64,000 nt of DNA from Eumeta japonica (lineage: Eukaryota; Arthropoda; Insecta; Lepidoptera; Psychidae), in NCBI GenBank assembly GCA_005406025.1, contig BGZK01001441.1, positions 88,209 to 152,208 of the forward strand. Direction: 5' to 3'. Both the position numbers and the translations under genes were made by a program. Positions 35,765 to 46,900 of this stretch are shown here, in pieces. Position 1 is the stretch's first letter; each line of letters opens with the position of its first letter. The notes beneath the pieces were generated by a model. The model was not told the DNA's origin and did not search any database. It worked only from the letters and a program-made list of their open reading frames with translations.

Positions 35765-35935
35765 AGTGTTACCATCTTAGCAATTTAGTATCTAGAGATG
35801 ACTTTATAATGATCTTTAAAATAGCGTCGCCTTCAAACCGGAACATACCAAATTCGATCTTGATCATGAACGAATCAACCAATGAGTTTGAGATTTGATC
35901 TTGGAAAGTATGTTAAGCTATCAGCCCCGGTGTTT
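35765..35935 (+). repeat. Degenerate SINE copy
   Basis: AGCGTCGCCTTCAAACCGGA, then AATTCGATCTTGATCATGAA and CGAATCAACC, aligns with the tRNA-like part and body start of the SINE at 30966 with many changes. Confidence 0.4.
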
Positions 35936-36280
35936 GTCGTGACAATGATTATAATCTATATATAATGATTATAATACTCGTTATCAGTCCCCAATCTTCA
36001 AGGGCTAACGTGGAGGACTTTAGGACCAAGCTCTTCGATCTGAAATAATACAATTGTGATAGGGTATAGTGGTATATGTAGATATGTTTATGAAAAGTAT
36101 ACGTTCGGTAGTGAGATGATCAATCTGATACAATAACAACAACGTTACTGAAGTCCAACTTCTACTATTTTTATGTAATGTTACGAATCTGTTATATATA
36201 CTCAGAGATTCCGTATCATAAAATTCGGTTTAAAAATGTTATAACAGTGCAAGAATAAATATTTTTAGAGAGTAAGCTAA

Positions 36281-36556
36281 TTGTATTATTTTTCACTTGA
36301 ATTGTCGCATTCGAATTCTAAAGTTGAAAGGAGTTTTGACGTGATGAACATAGTTAAAAATAAGCTAAGAAATAAAATGGCTTCTACTCTACTCAACGTT
36401 ATTGTTTGCATTGCAAAATATTTGATGATTATGAAAACCAATAGCTTTGGCAAAATCAAACATTCCATAGAAACTCACGTTATTCAAAAGTCTTCTACTT
36501 CTCGCGATACTGTGGTACCTACTGTGGAAGTAAAATATATATCAATCAAAAAGTAA
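36281..36556 (+). pseudogene. hAT transposase C-terminal (dimerisation) fragment
   Basis: The peptide contains ELSHSNSKVERSFDVMNIVK and NKLRNKMASTLLN, which fits the hAT dimerisation motif (SNA-VER-FS-mN--K-K-RN). There is no upstream catalytic region in the window and the frame ends soon after. It lies about 400 bp before the SRP14 start codon, on the same strand; whether it influences that promoter is unknown. Confidence 0.55.
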
Positions 36557-36966
36557 AGTTTAGTGAAATTGTTGTTCGCCCTTAAAAAAAGTTTATTAAA
36601 ATTTGCTACCTATCATTTTTCCTTTCAGTATGATTAAAAAGAGAGAGAAAAGACAGTTTTAATTTAATGCATGACATATTGTTATGTGAAAACAATTTGT
36701 CATTAGTGATTCCTGGTGACATTTTTAATGTCGAATTTGTTGATCTTCTAAAGTATATAAATTGATCTGGCGAATTTACATTTTGTAAAATGGCTACTTT
36801 ATTGTTAAATGTCAACGTCATTCTTGCGAAAGTTAAAAAATGTCAACGTGTACCTTCCTTACAAGATACGTTAAATCGGATTTATAGTAGGATGTTTGCT
36901 CGTATTTGAAACTATTTCGTGAAAATGATAATTTATAATTAGAGTAAATAACAGTAATATTAAATT

Positions 36967-38243
36967 ATGGTTCTTTTAGGAAACGATGAGGTATTATTTA
37001 CAATATTATACACTCTTGTATTCTTATATTTTACACAATATCAAGATTATTTCTAGTATGACTTCTATACTTCTCTCTCTTTACATCTATATCGCAATAT
37101 AACTTAATAAAGTTTAATGGAAGAATATAGCTTTTAAATATTTCTTAGGCATAATTTCAAAATTTTTCTAACCTGACACTTTGATTCTATTTATTGTTAT
37201 TGGTTGTATTTACTTTCTAGTTCCTTGCGGAGCTTACTAAGATGTTTCAGAAAGCTAGAACAGCTGGTTCAGTCACCATGACAATGAAAAGATGTAAGTG
37301 ACATTAAATTTGTTTTTAGGTGTATTTTTACACTGATAGAGTACACCGAGTCAAAGCATGTTTGTATGTTGTTGAATGTAGGCGAAAAAATAAGAAAAAT
37401 ATTAAATTGTATTATTTTTTTTAATCTAAGTAACTTTTTTTTTAAGGTACAGTACAACGCACAAAACGCTGCTGCTCTGAAGTTAGCACTAAGGCGTCGT
37501 AATGGCGTAAAATTGGCACGCGGGGGAGAAGGAAGGGTCGGGCATTACATCATTCGCAGGCAATTCAGAGCGGCAGAGTTTCGTGCGTTGTACTGTACTA
37601 GCAAATGTGCAGCATAATAATAGTAAGAATAAGTTATCAGGTAATTTTACTGTTGTATCAAATAGCCTATGGGGTAAAACAGAAAAAAATTATAAAATTT
37701 TTGTCTTATTTCCTTCAGTGCTCCCTATATCTAAGGCTTCTATGTGAAATTACCTAATTCACTATACACAAAATATACTTTGTTCTAAAGTTATTCACAT
37801 GATTTCTTCATTGGAAAGAAATATTTGTGAAAAAATAAATGAGGTTTGAATGAATTAATAAATTTTTAAAAGTAATTCATTTTTTTTGCAAAATGATTTC
37901 AAAATTTAAGAATGTTAAAATTAAATATTTCTTAACTAACATTTTAATAAAAATCAGCCTCAGATATGAGCATGTAACTGATACTTAATTGTTTTTACAT
38001 TAAATTATTTTTCCAGATGATGGTCGGACAAAACCATATCCTCGTGATGGCACACCAGCTGTACCCAATCCTAAATATAAATGTTTAATAAGGGCTCAAT
38101 CATCCAATAAAAAAATTTCCACTGTTGTCGAGCAACGCGAAGTGGAAACTTTTAGCACTGCATACTCTGTTCTTCTAAAAACAAGTGTCAATGGACTGAA
38201 ACGTTTGAAAAAACCGAAAAATAAAGCTAAAGCTACACAATAG
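36967..38243 (+). CDS. SRP14: Signal recognition particle 14 kDa protein, 3 exons
   Basis: Exons 36967-36990, 37221-37293 and 38017-38243 join in phases 0 and 1 with GT-AG borders to give a complete 107-aa protein. It starts MVLLGNDE, then FLAELTKMFQKARTAGSV, then across the second junction MTMKRYDGRTKPYP, and contains KKISTVVEQREVETF and NGLKRLKKPKNKAKATQ. These are the landmarks of SRP14, a small basic protein that pairs with SRP9 on the Alu domain of SRP RNA and gives elongation arrest during ER targeting. The length suits an animal SRP14 without the primate Ala-rich tail. The first exon codes only eight residues. Intron 2 contains a 150-bp TA-flanked MITE (37448-37597). A hAT transposase fragment lies about 400 bp upstream. 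AATAAA signals follow at 38468 and 38485. Confidence 0.96.
37448..37597. mobile_element. Tc1/mariner-type MITE, copy 2, in SRP14 intron 2
   Basis: 150 bp with inverted ends TACAGTACAACGCACAAAAC and (reversed) TACAGTACAACGCACGAAAC. If TA is the target duplication, the element starts CAGT, as Tc1-type elements do. It is the best preserved of three copies in the window. Confidence 0.7.
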
Positions 38244-38467
38244 AATCGTGTTTAATGTTAGACAGTGGCAATGCACATTCTAAAAGAAGAATGAGTGACG
38301 TGTGTTATGTGTTGTAAATGATGCAGTGACCTAGTCTGAGAGGTGTCTCCATTGAACTGTGCTCTTCTCTCATAGTGAGATTTTGAAGAGTTGGAGCCTC
38401 CTAGCGTACTGAGGTTCGTGAATTCATTGACCATACTGTCTGATGCTAAATAATTTTCTTTTATAAT

Positions 38468-38490
38468 AATAAACATCTTTTTTAAATAAA
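38468..38490 (+). promoter_or_regulatory. Poly(A) signals of SRP14
   Basis: Two AATAAA hexamers (38468-38473 and 38485-38490) lie about 225-245 bp after the SRP14 stop codon, on the same strand. This is a reasonable 3'UTR length for an insect gene. Confidence 0.6.
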
Positions 38491-38646
38491 TAAATTATGA
38501 ATATATATTTGTTTCATTAACCTATATTTGTAATTAGTGGATGTCATTTATTAAATTTAACGCGTTCACTAGTCACACAGATACCGTGTGCGCTTTATGA
38601 CTTCAAAGATACTGTGCAAAATAATACAACCATAATCGACTAATAG

Positions 38647-38790
38647 TACAGTACAATGCATGAATCTTCTGCTGTGGAATTAGTTACACAAAGTGTCACA
38701 TTGCCATAAAAGAGGAACATGAGGGGGGTTGGAAATATGCATCACAATTTGCAGGCCATTCAAAGCAGCAGATTTGTGTGTTGTACTGTA
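38647..38790. mobile_element. Tc1/mariner-type MITE, copy 3, downstream of SRP14
   Basis: Begins TACAGTACAATGCATGAATC and ends GTGTGTTGTACTGTA. The internal sequence aligns with the copy at 37448 with many changes, so it is older. Confidence 0.65.
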
Positions 38791-39097
38791 TTAAACTATC
38801 AATACTTGAGTTGACGATGTCACAAGTCATAATAATTTTTTACTTTTTTTTTTATAGCCAAAAAGAGTGCTAAATTTATACTTGTAGGAATTTGGTTACG
38901 AAACAATAACACAATTTGTGCTTATCATTCTAATAAATATAGACTTCACATAATAAATAATTATACTTGAAGCAAATAATATATTGAAGAGAGATTTAAT
39001 AACTGTTTATAATTATAACCTTTTCTCGGGTTCTGTTCTATGTATGAACAAAAAAGAATGCTAAAGCAGCAGTAACTTTTTTGTTACCATTATTTTC

Positions 39098-39480
39098 CAA
39101 TTAGCTTTTGCCCATGGTTCTGCCTGCTTGGACATCAAATGAATTATTTTATCTATTGTTTGACAGAACACACTGTCAACCATAATCCTGATGTTAATCC
39201 TTCTTTTGATTTCAGTATTGGCTTTGTTTTTGATGCTGATTCTGTTCAAAATATACACAATTCCCCCACAGCTCGGACTGCATGTCCACACAATGACTTC
39301 AAGTTTTATAGAGACCAATAACATTATCAACCATGATTCCGATCTCGATTCCATACCAGAAGAACAGATATTCTTCATTGAAAACACATGTAAAGCTGCT
39401 GATTTTTTATTGATAAACAATCTCATTTAGGCTCTTGATCCTATCCCGGCTTTGCTCATGATTCCGAACCGATATTGAAC
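39098..39480 (+). repeat. RTE-type degenerate repeat
   Basis: Begins TTAGCTTTTGCCCATGGTTC with GCCTGCTTGGACATC and carries ATGATTCCGATCTCGATTCC, typical of decayed lepidopteran LINE tails. The short open frames in it (39061-39430) are not genes. Confidence 0.45.
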
Positions 39481-42400
39481 TTGAACCTTTCTTGAACATT
39501 ATTACCAATAACCAATTGACATATATAAGTAATGAATTCAATCTATGATCATGGAAGTGAAGCTACGAGCTATTTAATATCTCCATAAATTATAGTTTGT
39601 GCATTATTTTGATGTATATGTTGTATTACTGTAAAATTTCAAGTAATTCTATTCAAGTAAACAAACATACAAACTTTAACATTTATAATATTAGCAGGAT
39701 GTAAATTTAGGTATCTATATCAATTTGTTGTGGTGTATAAGGCTGTCTTTTCTATGAATGTATGTGGAGTACAACCAAAGATGTCCCCTCCCCAATGATA
39801 ACTCTATTGTGCAAAGTATGGGATGAGATTGAAATGACATTGTTTTCGTTCAATTTACATGTAAAATTACCTTCTCACACCCCAAACTCGGTGTGCCCAA
39901 GTGCCTCTGCATAACTTATGATCACACATCTACTAGTAACTCATATTGGTGTTATGATTACATTTTGTTATTGATTCTGAATAAATAACCAGTGGGTAAA
40001 ATACAAATAATACTTTCTGTATAAATAAATATTGGTTTGTACACCAAGTAAGATTAATTGTCAGCCACTGTGCTAAATAATTGGGATATTTCATAAAGGT
40101 TGCTCATCATAAAAATGATAATACTGATTAAAATTAAAATCCATTCACAGCAGTAGCTAACCACTATTGTGAATTGATCAAAACTTCCAATCACTAATCA
40201 ATAGTGATTAGTAAGTTTTGAATATTTTCAAATATGATTAATATTTTATTTTACAAGTTAGAATACAATTCATTTATATTATATTTAATACTTATTTTAA
40301 CACTATAAAATGGACTTTTGATAAATAAAATAAGTATAATATAAAAATCTATGATTGATTGTATAGTTTTAAAAGGAGCTTTATTAATTTTCCTAATGGT
40401 TTAGGTTAGGATTTTCAAAATGGACACTGAAAGGTGAATGCATCTGAGGTCCCATAGTTAAATCAGGTATTCTCCTTTGGGGTTATTAGAAATTAATTAA
40501 CAAATATTCAAAATAATAAAATATAAATTTATTTTGAGACATATTATGTCATTATTCTTTAAAATTGATTAAACAGTTTTTAATTTACTAAAGCAGATTA
40601 ATGAGAAAATATTTATTAACATCACATTTTGAGACCATTATAGACAATATAGAACACAGACAAGATCATTGTCAGATATCAGTCTCTGCAAGACAAATAT
40701 TACATTGTTGAAAATCAATTTTAATGTTAATTGCTAAACTCTGTTTAAACTCTTCAGTTCTGTTTGTTGTCTTTCATTTGTGGCTTACCTAGATACACAC
40801 TTCTGCAAGTTAAATAATCTATTGATTATAATTTTAAAACTGCTTTCACCATGCACCGTCAATCACAACAGTAGGTCATCAAGTCATATATGAGAACAGG
40901 TGATTTGGTGACCAGTCAACATTTGAGGTGTTCAAAATTTAACAGGGTATGTCACAGTTAATCAGCCCTAAAACATTTCATTTATAAATTCATTATTAAA
41001 CATTTATTGTCAATTTTGTTACATAACATTAATGACAATTACAATAGGTTTTTGAAGATCTTGCTTAAAATGTATGCTGATACATCAGTATTTAATATCA
41101 TTGAAAAATACATTTAAAACACTGACTTAAACAAATACATTCATCAACAAATTATTATTCATATGAATATTAACATCATTGTAAGGGAACTTGTCCATTG
41201 TAGTGCACAATGCATCACACATATATTGAAATGTGATTGGAAATCATTTACATAGTACCTTTGACATGCTACTTCTACTATTCATGTAGGTGCTGCGTGC
41301 AATGTGTGAGCATAACCTGCACCATAGTGGACGAATACCTGTTAAGTCATAAGTATATATATATATATATGTGTGATAGAAATAAGGAAAAAGTAACATT
41401 TTATAAAAAGAAATATAAACAGATATTTATTTCAAAAATATAAAAATTTCTTAATGTTAATGTAATCTAACAAAAACATTAATAAACATGAAATCTCATT
41501 GTTAGAAACAATTAAAGGAAACCTACAGAAAAAATATTTTTATTACATTTACAATACTTTGAAAAGAATATTGCCTCTTGGAGTCATGTCAAAGAACTAA
41601 AAATCTAAAAAATGTATAATAATTATAAATTATATTTAACAGCATAATGATAATTTCTCATTAAATATTTCCTCTCTAGATACATTTCAAAATTTAAATT
41701 TTTTCGAGCATAGCCCAATAACACAAACATTCACTAAATTTAACTTAACATAGATAACTACATCACACATTAATTGAAATATCAGTTAGTTAAATCAAAC
41801 ATACGGTAATGCAATCACATTTGGATATAGGAGAACTATGTGAACTAGCTCTTGCTCATTGTATTATTGCTGTCTACCTTGTTAATCTATTGTAACACTC
41901 AATAGCTTGTATTTACAAATAATATCACAGTAGTTTCTAACCCCTGATACATTTATACGACATTGTAGAGGCAATCGTCATCTAGCTGTATTTTTTATGT
42001 ATTTAATACACCCAAAAATATTCTTCATGGTTTGTGATAAGATAGTCTTTCTTTATATCGTATTATTTTATTTCATTAAAAATAAATATACAAAAATCTC
42101 TACTAAATTAAAAATATCACCATAAGCCAATTTACTTGTTATATATAAAATGGCCAATTTTTGAGAAGTTAATTCATACATAACTTCACATCACCATTGT
42201 TGATAAGTTCTCTGAAACTGATTTTACAGGCTTTGTAGTATCGTGATTTAGGTTGCAGTGTGATTACAAAATTTCCAAAGTGACAAAAACTTCATTACTA
42301 ATTAATCGGAAGTTTTAATAATCCCTACATCACTGTTTAGACCAAACACGTTTTTTCCCATGTTCCAGGATCTTAAAAATATCTATGTTTTGACATTGGT

Positions 42401-42600
42401 GACAACTTTTTCCATTTTATTTCACAGAAATTTTAAAACAGTAAGGACTATATGTAATGAAATAAGGACAAGACGGATTTAATTGTTCATTGAAATCGGG
42501 CATGTTACTTTAATAATGTAAATTGGCATAAAAACCCTTTTATAAGTATTCTGCATCTATACTGATCTGGTCTGTGCCATACAATGTATCACATTTCACA
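39481..42600. other. Intergenic between SRP14 and ZFYVE26
   Basis: AT-rich, about 3 kb. A TA microsatellite lies near 41356 and there are short imperfect hairpins (e.g. 40185-40220, AATCACTA/TAGTGATT). No gene or RNA is supported. Confidence 0.5.
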
Positions 42601-42616
42601 GGTTAATTTCTACGAA

Positions 42617-42622
42617 TTTATT
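42617..42622 (-). promoter_or_regulatory. Candidate poly(A) signal of ZFYVE26
   Basis: AATAAA read on the minus strand, about 40 bp after the ZFYVE26 stop. More AATAAA-like hexamers follow in the AT-rich DNA beyond, so the site actually used is uncertain. Confidence 0.45.
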
Positions 42623-42663
42623 TTTTTTATACCAAATATGTAACACAATGTGATCATGTTAAA

Positions 42664-43879
42664 TCAGATGACATTTTTAGCAAGTCGTTTGAGGCAGGCA
42701 TTGCGCACTTGCTCATTGCCCAGCCTCTCTGCCTCGTGCAAAATCCTTCGCAAATCGTTTGTGCGTTCGTGTCGTACTGCCATAATGTATGCAGTTGTCA
42801 ATATGCGGCATTCGAGGTAACATGATATCTGTAAATAGGAAAGAAAATAAAACATTAGTAACATAATATTTGACTTTTGACTTAGGAATTTTGCAGGTTT
42901 TAAAGTTGGTTCATTTAAGTCTAATGCATTCACACCCGGTTCCTTATTCTACAAACCAATTGTTCTATACTTATATTTTAGAACAGTGAATGTTTTCAAA
43001 CTTGGTTTTACAGAGATATACCTTCTAAAATCTTAATCAAATGTAAAATAGACACTAGAGTTTAATCAATTCAATGGACAGAAAACGTTTAAAAAATGAA
43101 AAAAGAAAGGGAAAGAAGAGCATCTTCAAAAGAATGTGAAAACAAAAATATTTCGGCTTTAAAAGATAAGTGTTCTCGTTCTTCATTGTCGTTTCTTTTA
43201 TCGTCATCTATCACCAGCAGTAAAAATCCAACTTCATCTGATTCCGAAGCCAAATAAAAATTGTCCACAAAACACTCACTTTAAAAACGAGCTCGGAAAG
43301 CCATTATTAACAGATAATTAGCTTGATATTTTCAAAATGAGAGACAGAAAATAAGCAATATTCTGGGTATTTCATCCAATTTTTTGAATAAAGACATGGA
43401 AACTTAGAAGGATGACGTTGATTATATAGTTTCCAAAAATTTTGTTTATTCAATTTAAGTAGTAAATAACATGCTGAACATAGCATCGCTTTAATGGAGG
43501 AGTATAATAAATTGATTACAATAAATGAGGAATTAAAACAATATTTACTTTTGTTGGTAAAAAAATATAAGAAAAAGTACCCTAATACTAAAAAATCAAC
43601 CTTAGTTTCACTACAATAGATAATTTAAATATTTATATAATGTCTTAATTTGTAATAATAACAATAGTTTTGTACATCTTATCTCCTGAGTTATGAATAA
43701 AAAAATCTAAGAAATACACCGATTTTGAGTTTTGATTTAAAATTCAACTCTTGGTAGCAACCCTTAAATTTAAGGAAAGAAGGAGAAGGAAAGGAATAAA
43801 AAAAATCTACAATAGTTTCTTATCTATATATATTAATATGAAAATAGGTTCTAATATTTATATATTAGAACCTATTTTC

Positions 43880-43927
<48 letters not shown>

Positions 43928-46900
43928 GAAAATAGGTTGTCTTTGTTCGCCAATCACGTAAAAATTACTAAACGTATGGACATGGGACTGGGACCATTCG
44001 ATGCGGAATGATTTGTAGATGGTTCTGGGCTACTCATTTTTTAGAATTCCGTAAATCCTTCGCCATTTTATTTATAATAAAAATTACCCAGCGAACCGGG
44101 CGGGTCAGCTAGTGGTATATAATCAAATTATGGGGTGCCTCATGAAATTAATGAAAAAAAAAAAGTTTAGAAGACTGAGAGAAGTAGTATAAAAATTTGA
44201 AATAAAAAAAACTGGATAATTACAATTTCACAAACATATCAGTAGATTATATAAACATATACAAACCTTAATACTGATGCTATGTATGTCTTCTATGAGC
44301 AATTCTGCTTGCTCATCATGTAGCTGGCCTCGAGACTCGCATCTCGCCACCACAGCGCTCACGCCCACTTCTAAGATCTGATCGCTCATCAAGCTGAAGA
44401 CACAATTTTGATTCAATGGGAAGATATTTCTCACTGACAAAATATTTACTCAAAAGATCTACTCAAGGCCTAGAGCATAATATACACATCAATATCACGG
44501 TGTAACATTGTATAAGTAAAAGTAAACATGTACTAAAAATAAACAGTTCTCAATATATACTTATTAAATTTTAAATAGAATACTTATTACCTCGCGGCTG
44601 TCTCTTTAGAAGCTCGTACACATTTCGCGAGTGTTTTCACTTCCATAAATCTATCCGTCTGAACTAAATATCGTGCTACATGCATGTATATTTTCATTGA
44701 ATCCAGTTTATTGTCTGTTATGATTCTGAAAGAAAAAATTAAGGAAGACTGATTGAAGGACAAACATTCAAAGAAACATATTTTCACATTTATAATAAAG
44801 ACATAGATATACAGTTCTGTCTGTGCAACAAATTCACCAATTCAGTATTTCCAACAAACCCATACATTTTGGAAAACATAGATCCATTGTGTTAATGTTT
44901 ATGGTATTGCCAATGGACAGACAATTTTTTTAAACTACCCCAACGCTCCCATTAAATTTTGAGTATAGTGGAAAAGTTTCTGCCAAAAATGGAACAAAAA
45001 GGAAACACAATAATTTATGTTAAACTCTATATACATTTTGGATTTTAGACATCGGCTACATTTAATAATAATAATACTTACTTAAATGCTAAACTGAATC
45101 CTTCCTCTATATTTTGACCAGATGCCAAGACTAAGGCAGCTAGTCTCATCCTGTCTGTGTTTGAGCCAAAAAGTGTGAGAGGTCTATATTCTTTACTTCT
45201 GCTCTCCGTTCCAGGCACTGACATAATTTCCACCACCATTTTCTCTGTCAGTCTATTGTTTGCTTCACAGGCTGATAGATACTTAGCCAGTTCAATTTGG
45301 CGATTTATAGTCGTCAAATGCTTATCTATTGTAGCCTTATCCAATTGAAGTTGGAATGATTTTGTGTTAGATTCTAAAAATAACAGTTATTATAATTTTA
45401 TTTGTAAAAAAAAAAAAAACTGGTCAAGTGCAGTCAGATTAGCGTGGAGGTTATAAATCATTATATTACCAACTATATTATTCAAATCTAACTCAAAAGA
45501 TTTGTGGTAACGAAATAAAAAAGTTGTTTTTCTGCAAATTTAAGTAAGGATCCATATTCTATATTTTTTATCAATATTTTAGACAGTAGTGGAAATAAGG
45601 AGGAACTGCTATCATTCAAAATATGCATTCTAGAATTATAGAAAAAATATTCACACTATAAAAGTTTTTTTAATTCTTTTATTGGGTCCTCAAAATTAAT
45701 TCCCTAAATCAGAATTTGTTTACTCAAACAAAATGATTGTTATTTAACTTAACTCTGCATATGTACCGAATTTTATTGTTTTTAACAAGTGAAATTTGAG
45801 AAAATAGGCTGTAACAAATGGACAGGCAGGCATAATATTGATCTAATAAGAATTTTTTTCATTTTTCAAAAAAATAGGTAAATTCCATGAAATATGACTA
45901 ATTCTAATATAAAGATACACGTTTCGAAAATATGATTAAATTATCAACATATTCCGCACGATATAATAGCATGATATCTCCTTCAATTAAAAAAATACAT
46001 TTCATTAATTAATTCAAAAAGTATTTAAAAATGGAATGATTTTTTTGTATTGTCCGAAAGCGGAGATCTTTGCTTAATTATATTATAGCGATAAATGTAA
46101 ATAGATGTCGATAATTTTGCATAAAAATTACATAATGTTCTATGCATCCGCCCTAATTGCTCCTAATTAGGGTATAATTTCTGTTTTCAGATGCAACATT
46201 TTAATTTGTTTAAGGCAAAAAAAAAAAACTATTACTTAATATGGATTTTCACTTACAAAAATGCACAAGATTGAACTGGACTATTTTAGAGGTTGATCTA
46301 TTATATAATTAATTATATAACTAATTAACAGTAGCCTGTGGGTTGTTATTTCATGGACAACGTAAACATTTGTAATTATTAATATATAATTTTCGTTTTT
46401 TGGTGTAACATTGACACTAACTATTGACGACAGGCACACACTGCATCAGATGGTGTATAGCTGCGGCCAGATGGTGTTGGCGCGCCAACATAACAGCATG
46501 TGGCTTTTGCCCACCGGCCACAGGCTTAGTGTACAATCTCGCACAAGTCGCCGCGGCACGGGCATTTTGGCCTGTTGCGCACTGCAGCGAATAAAGTGCA
46601 TCTAGGCGTCCGTTAGCTTCTAGTGTTCTACATGTATGAGTTATATACTCCTGAAAAAATTAAAATACATGTTATGCAAGCTAGGGGAAAAAGATTTTTC
46701 GTATTTAATATACAAAATCAAGAAATTTTTCATCATATTTTATTTAAATTTAATTATAATTAATTGAGTTAAGATGCAATATAATAATACTCACTGCCCA
46801 CATCTCTAGAGTGCTGTCCATTTCTGTCATACACTGAACTAAATCGTTAACTTTGTTTTTCTTTGAACATTCCATGTACACAGATTCCGTGAATATCTCC

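Noticed and set aside
37366..37617. 83-aa ORF in SRP14 intron 2
   Set aside because: It covers the MITE at 37448-37597; no coding signal.
46411..46605. Plus-strand 64-aa ORF
   Set aside because: Antisense to ZFYVE26 exon 9 (46650-46422).
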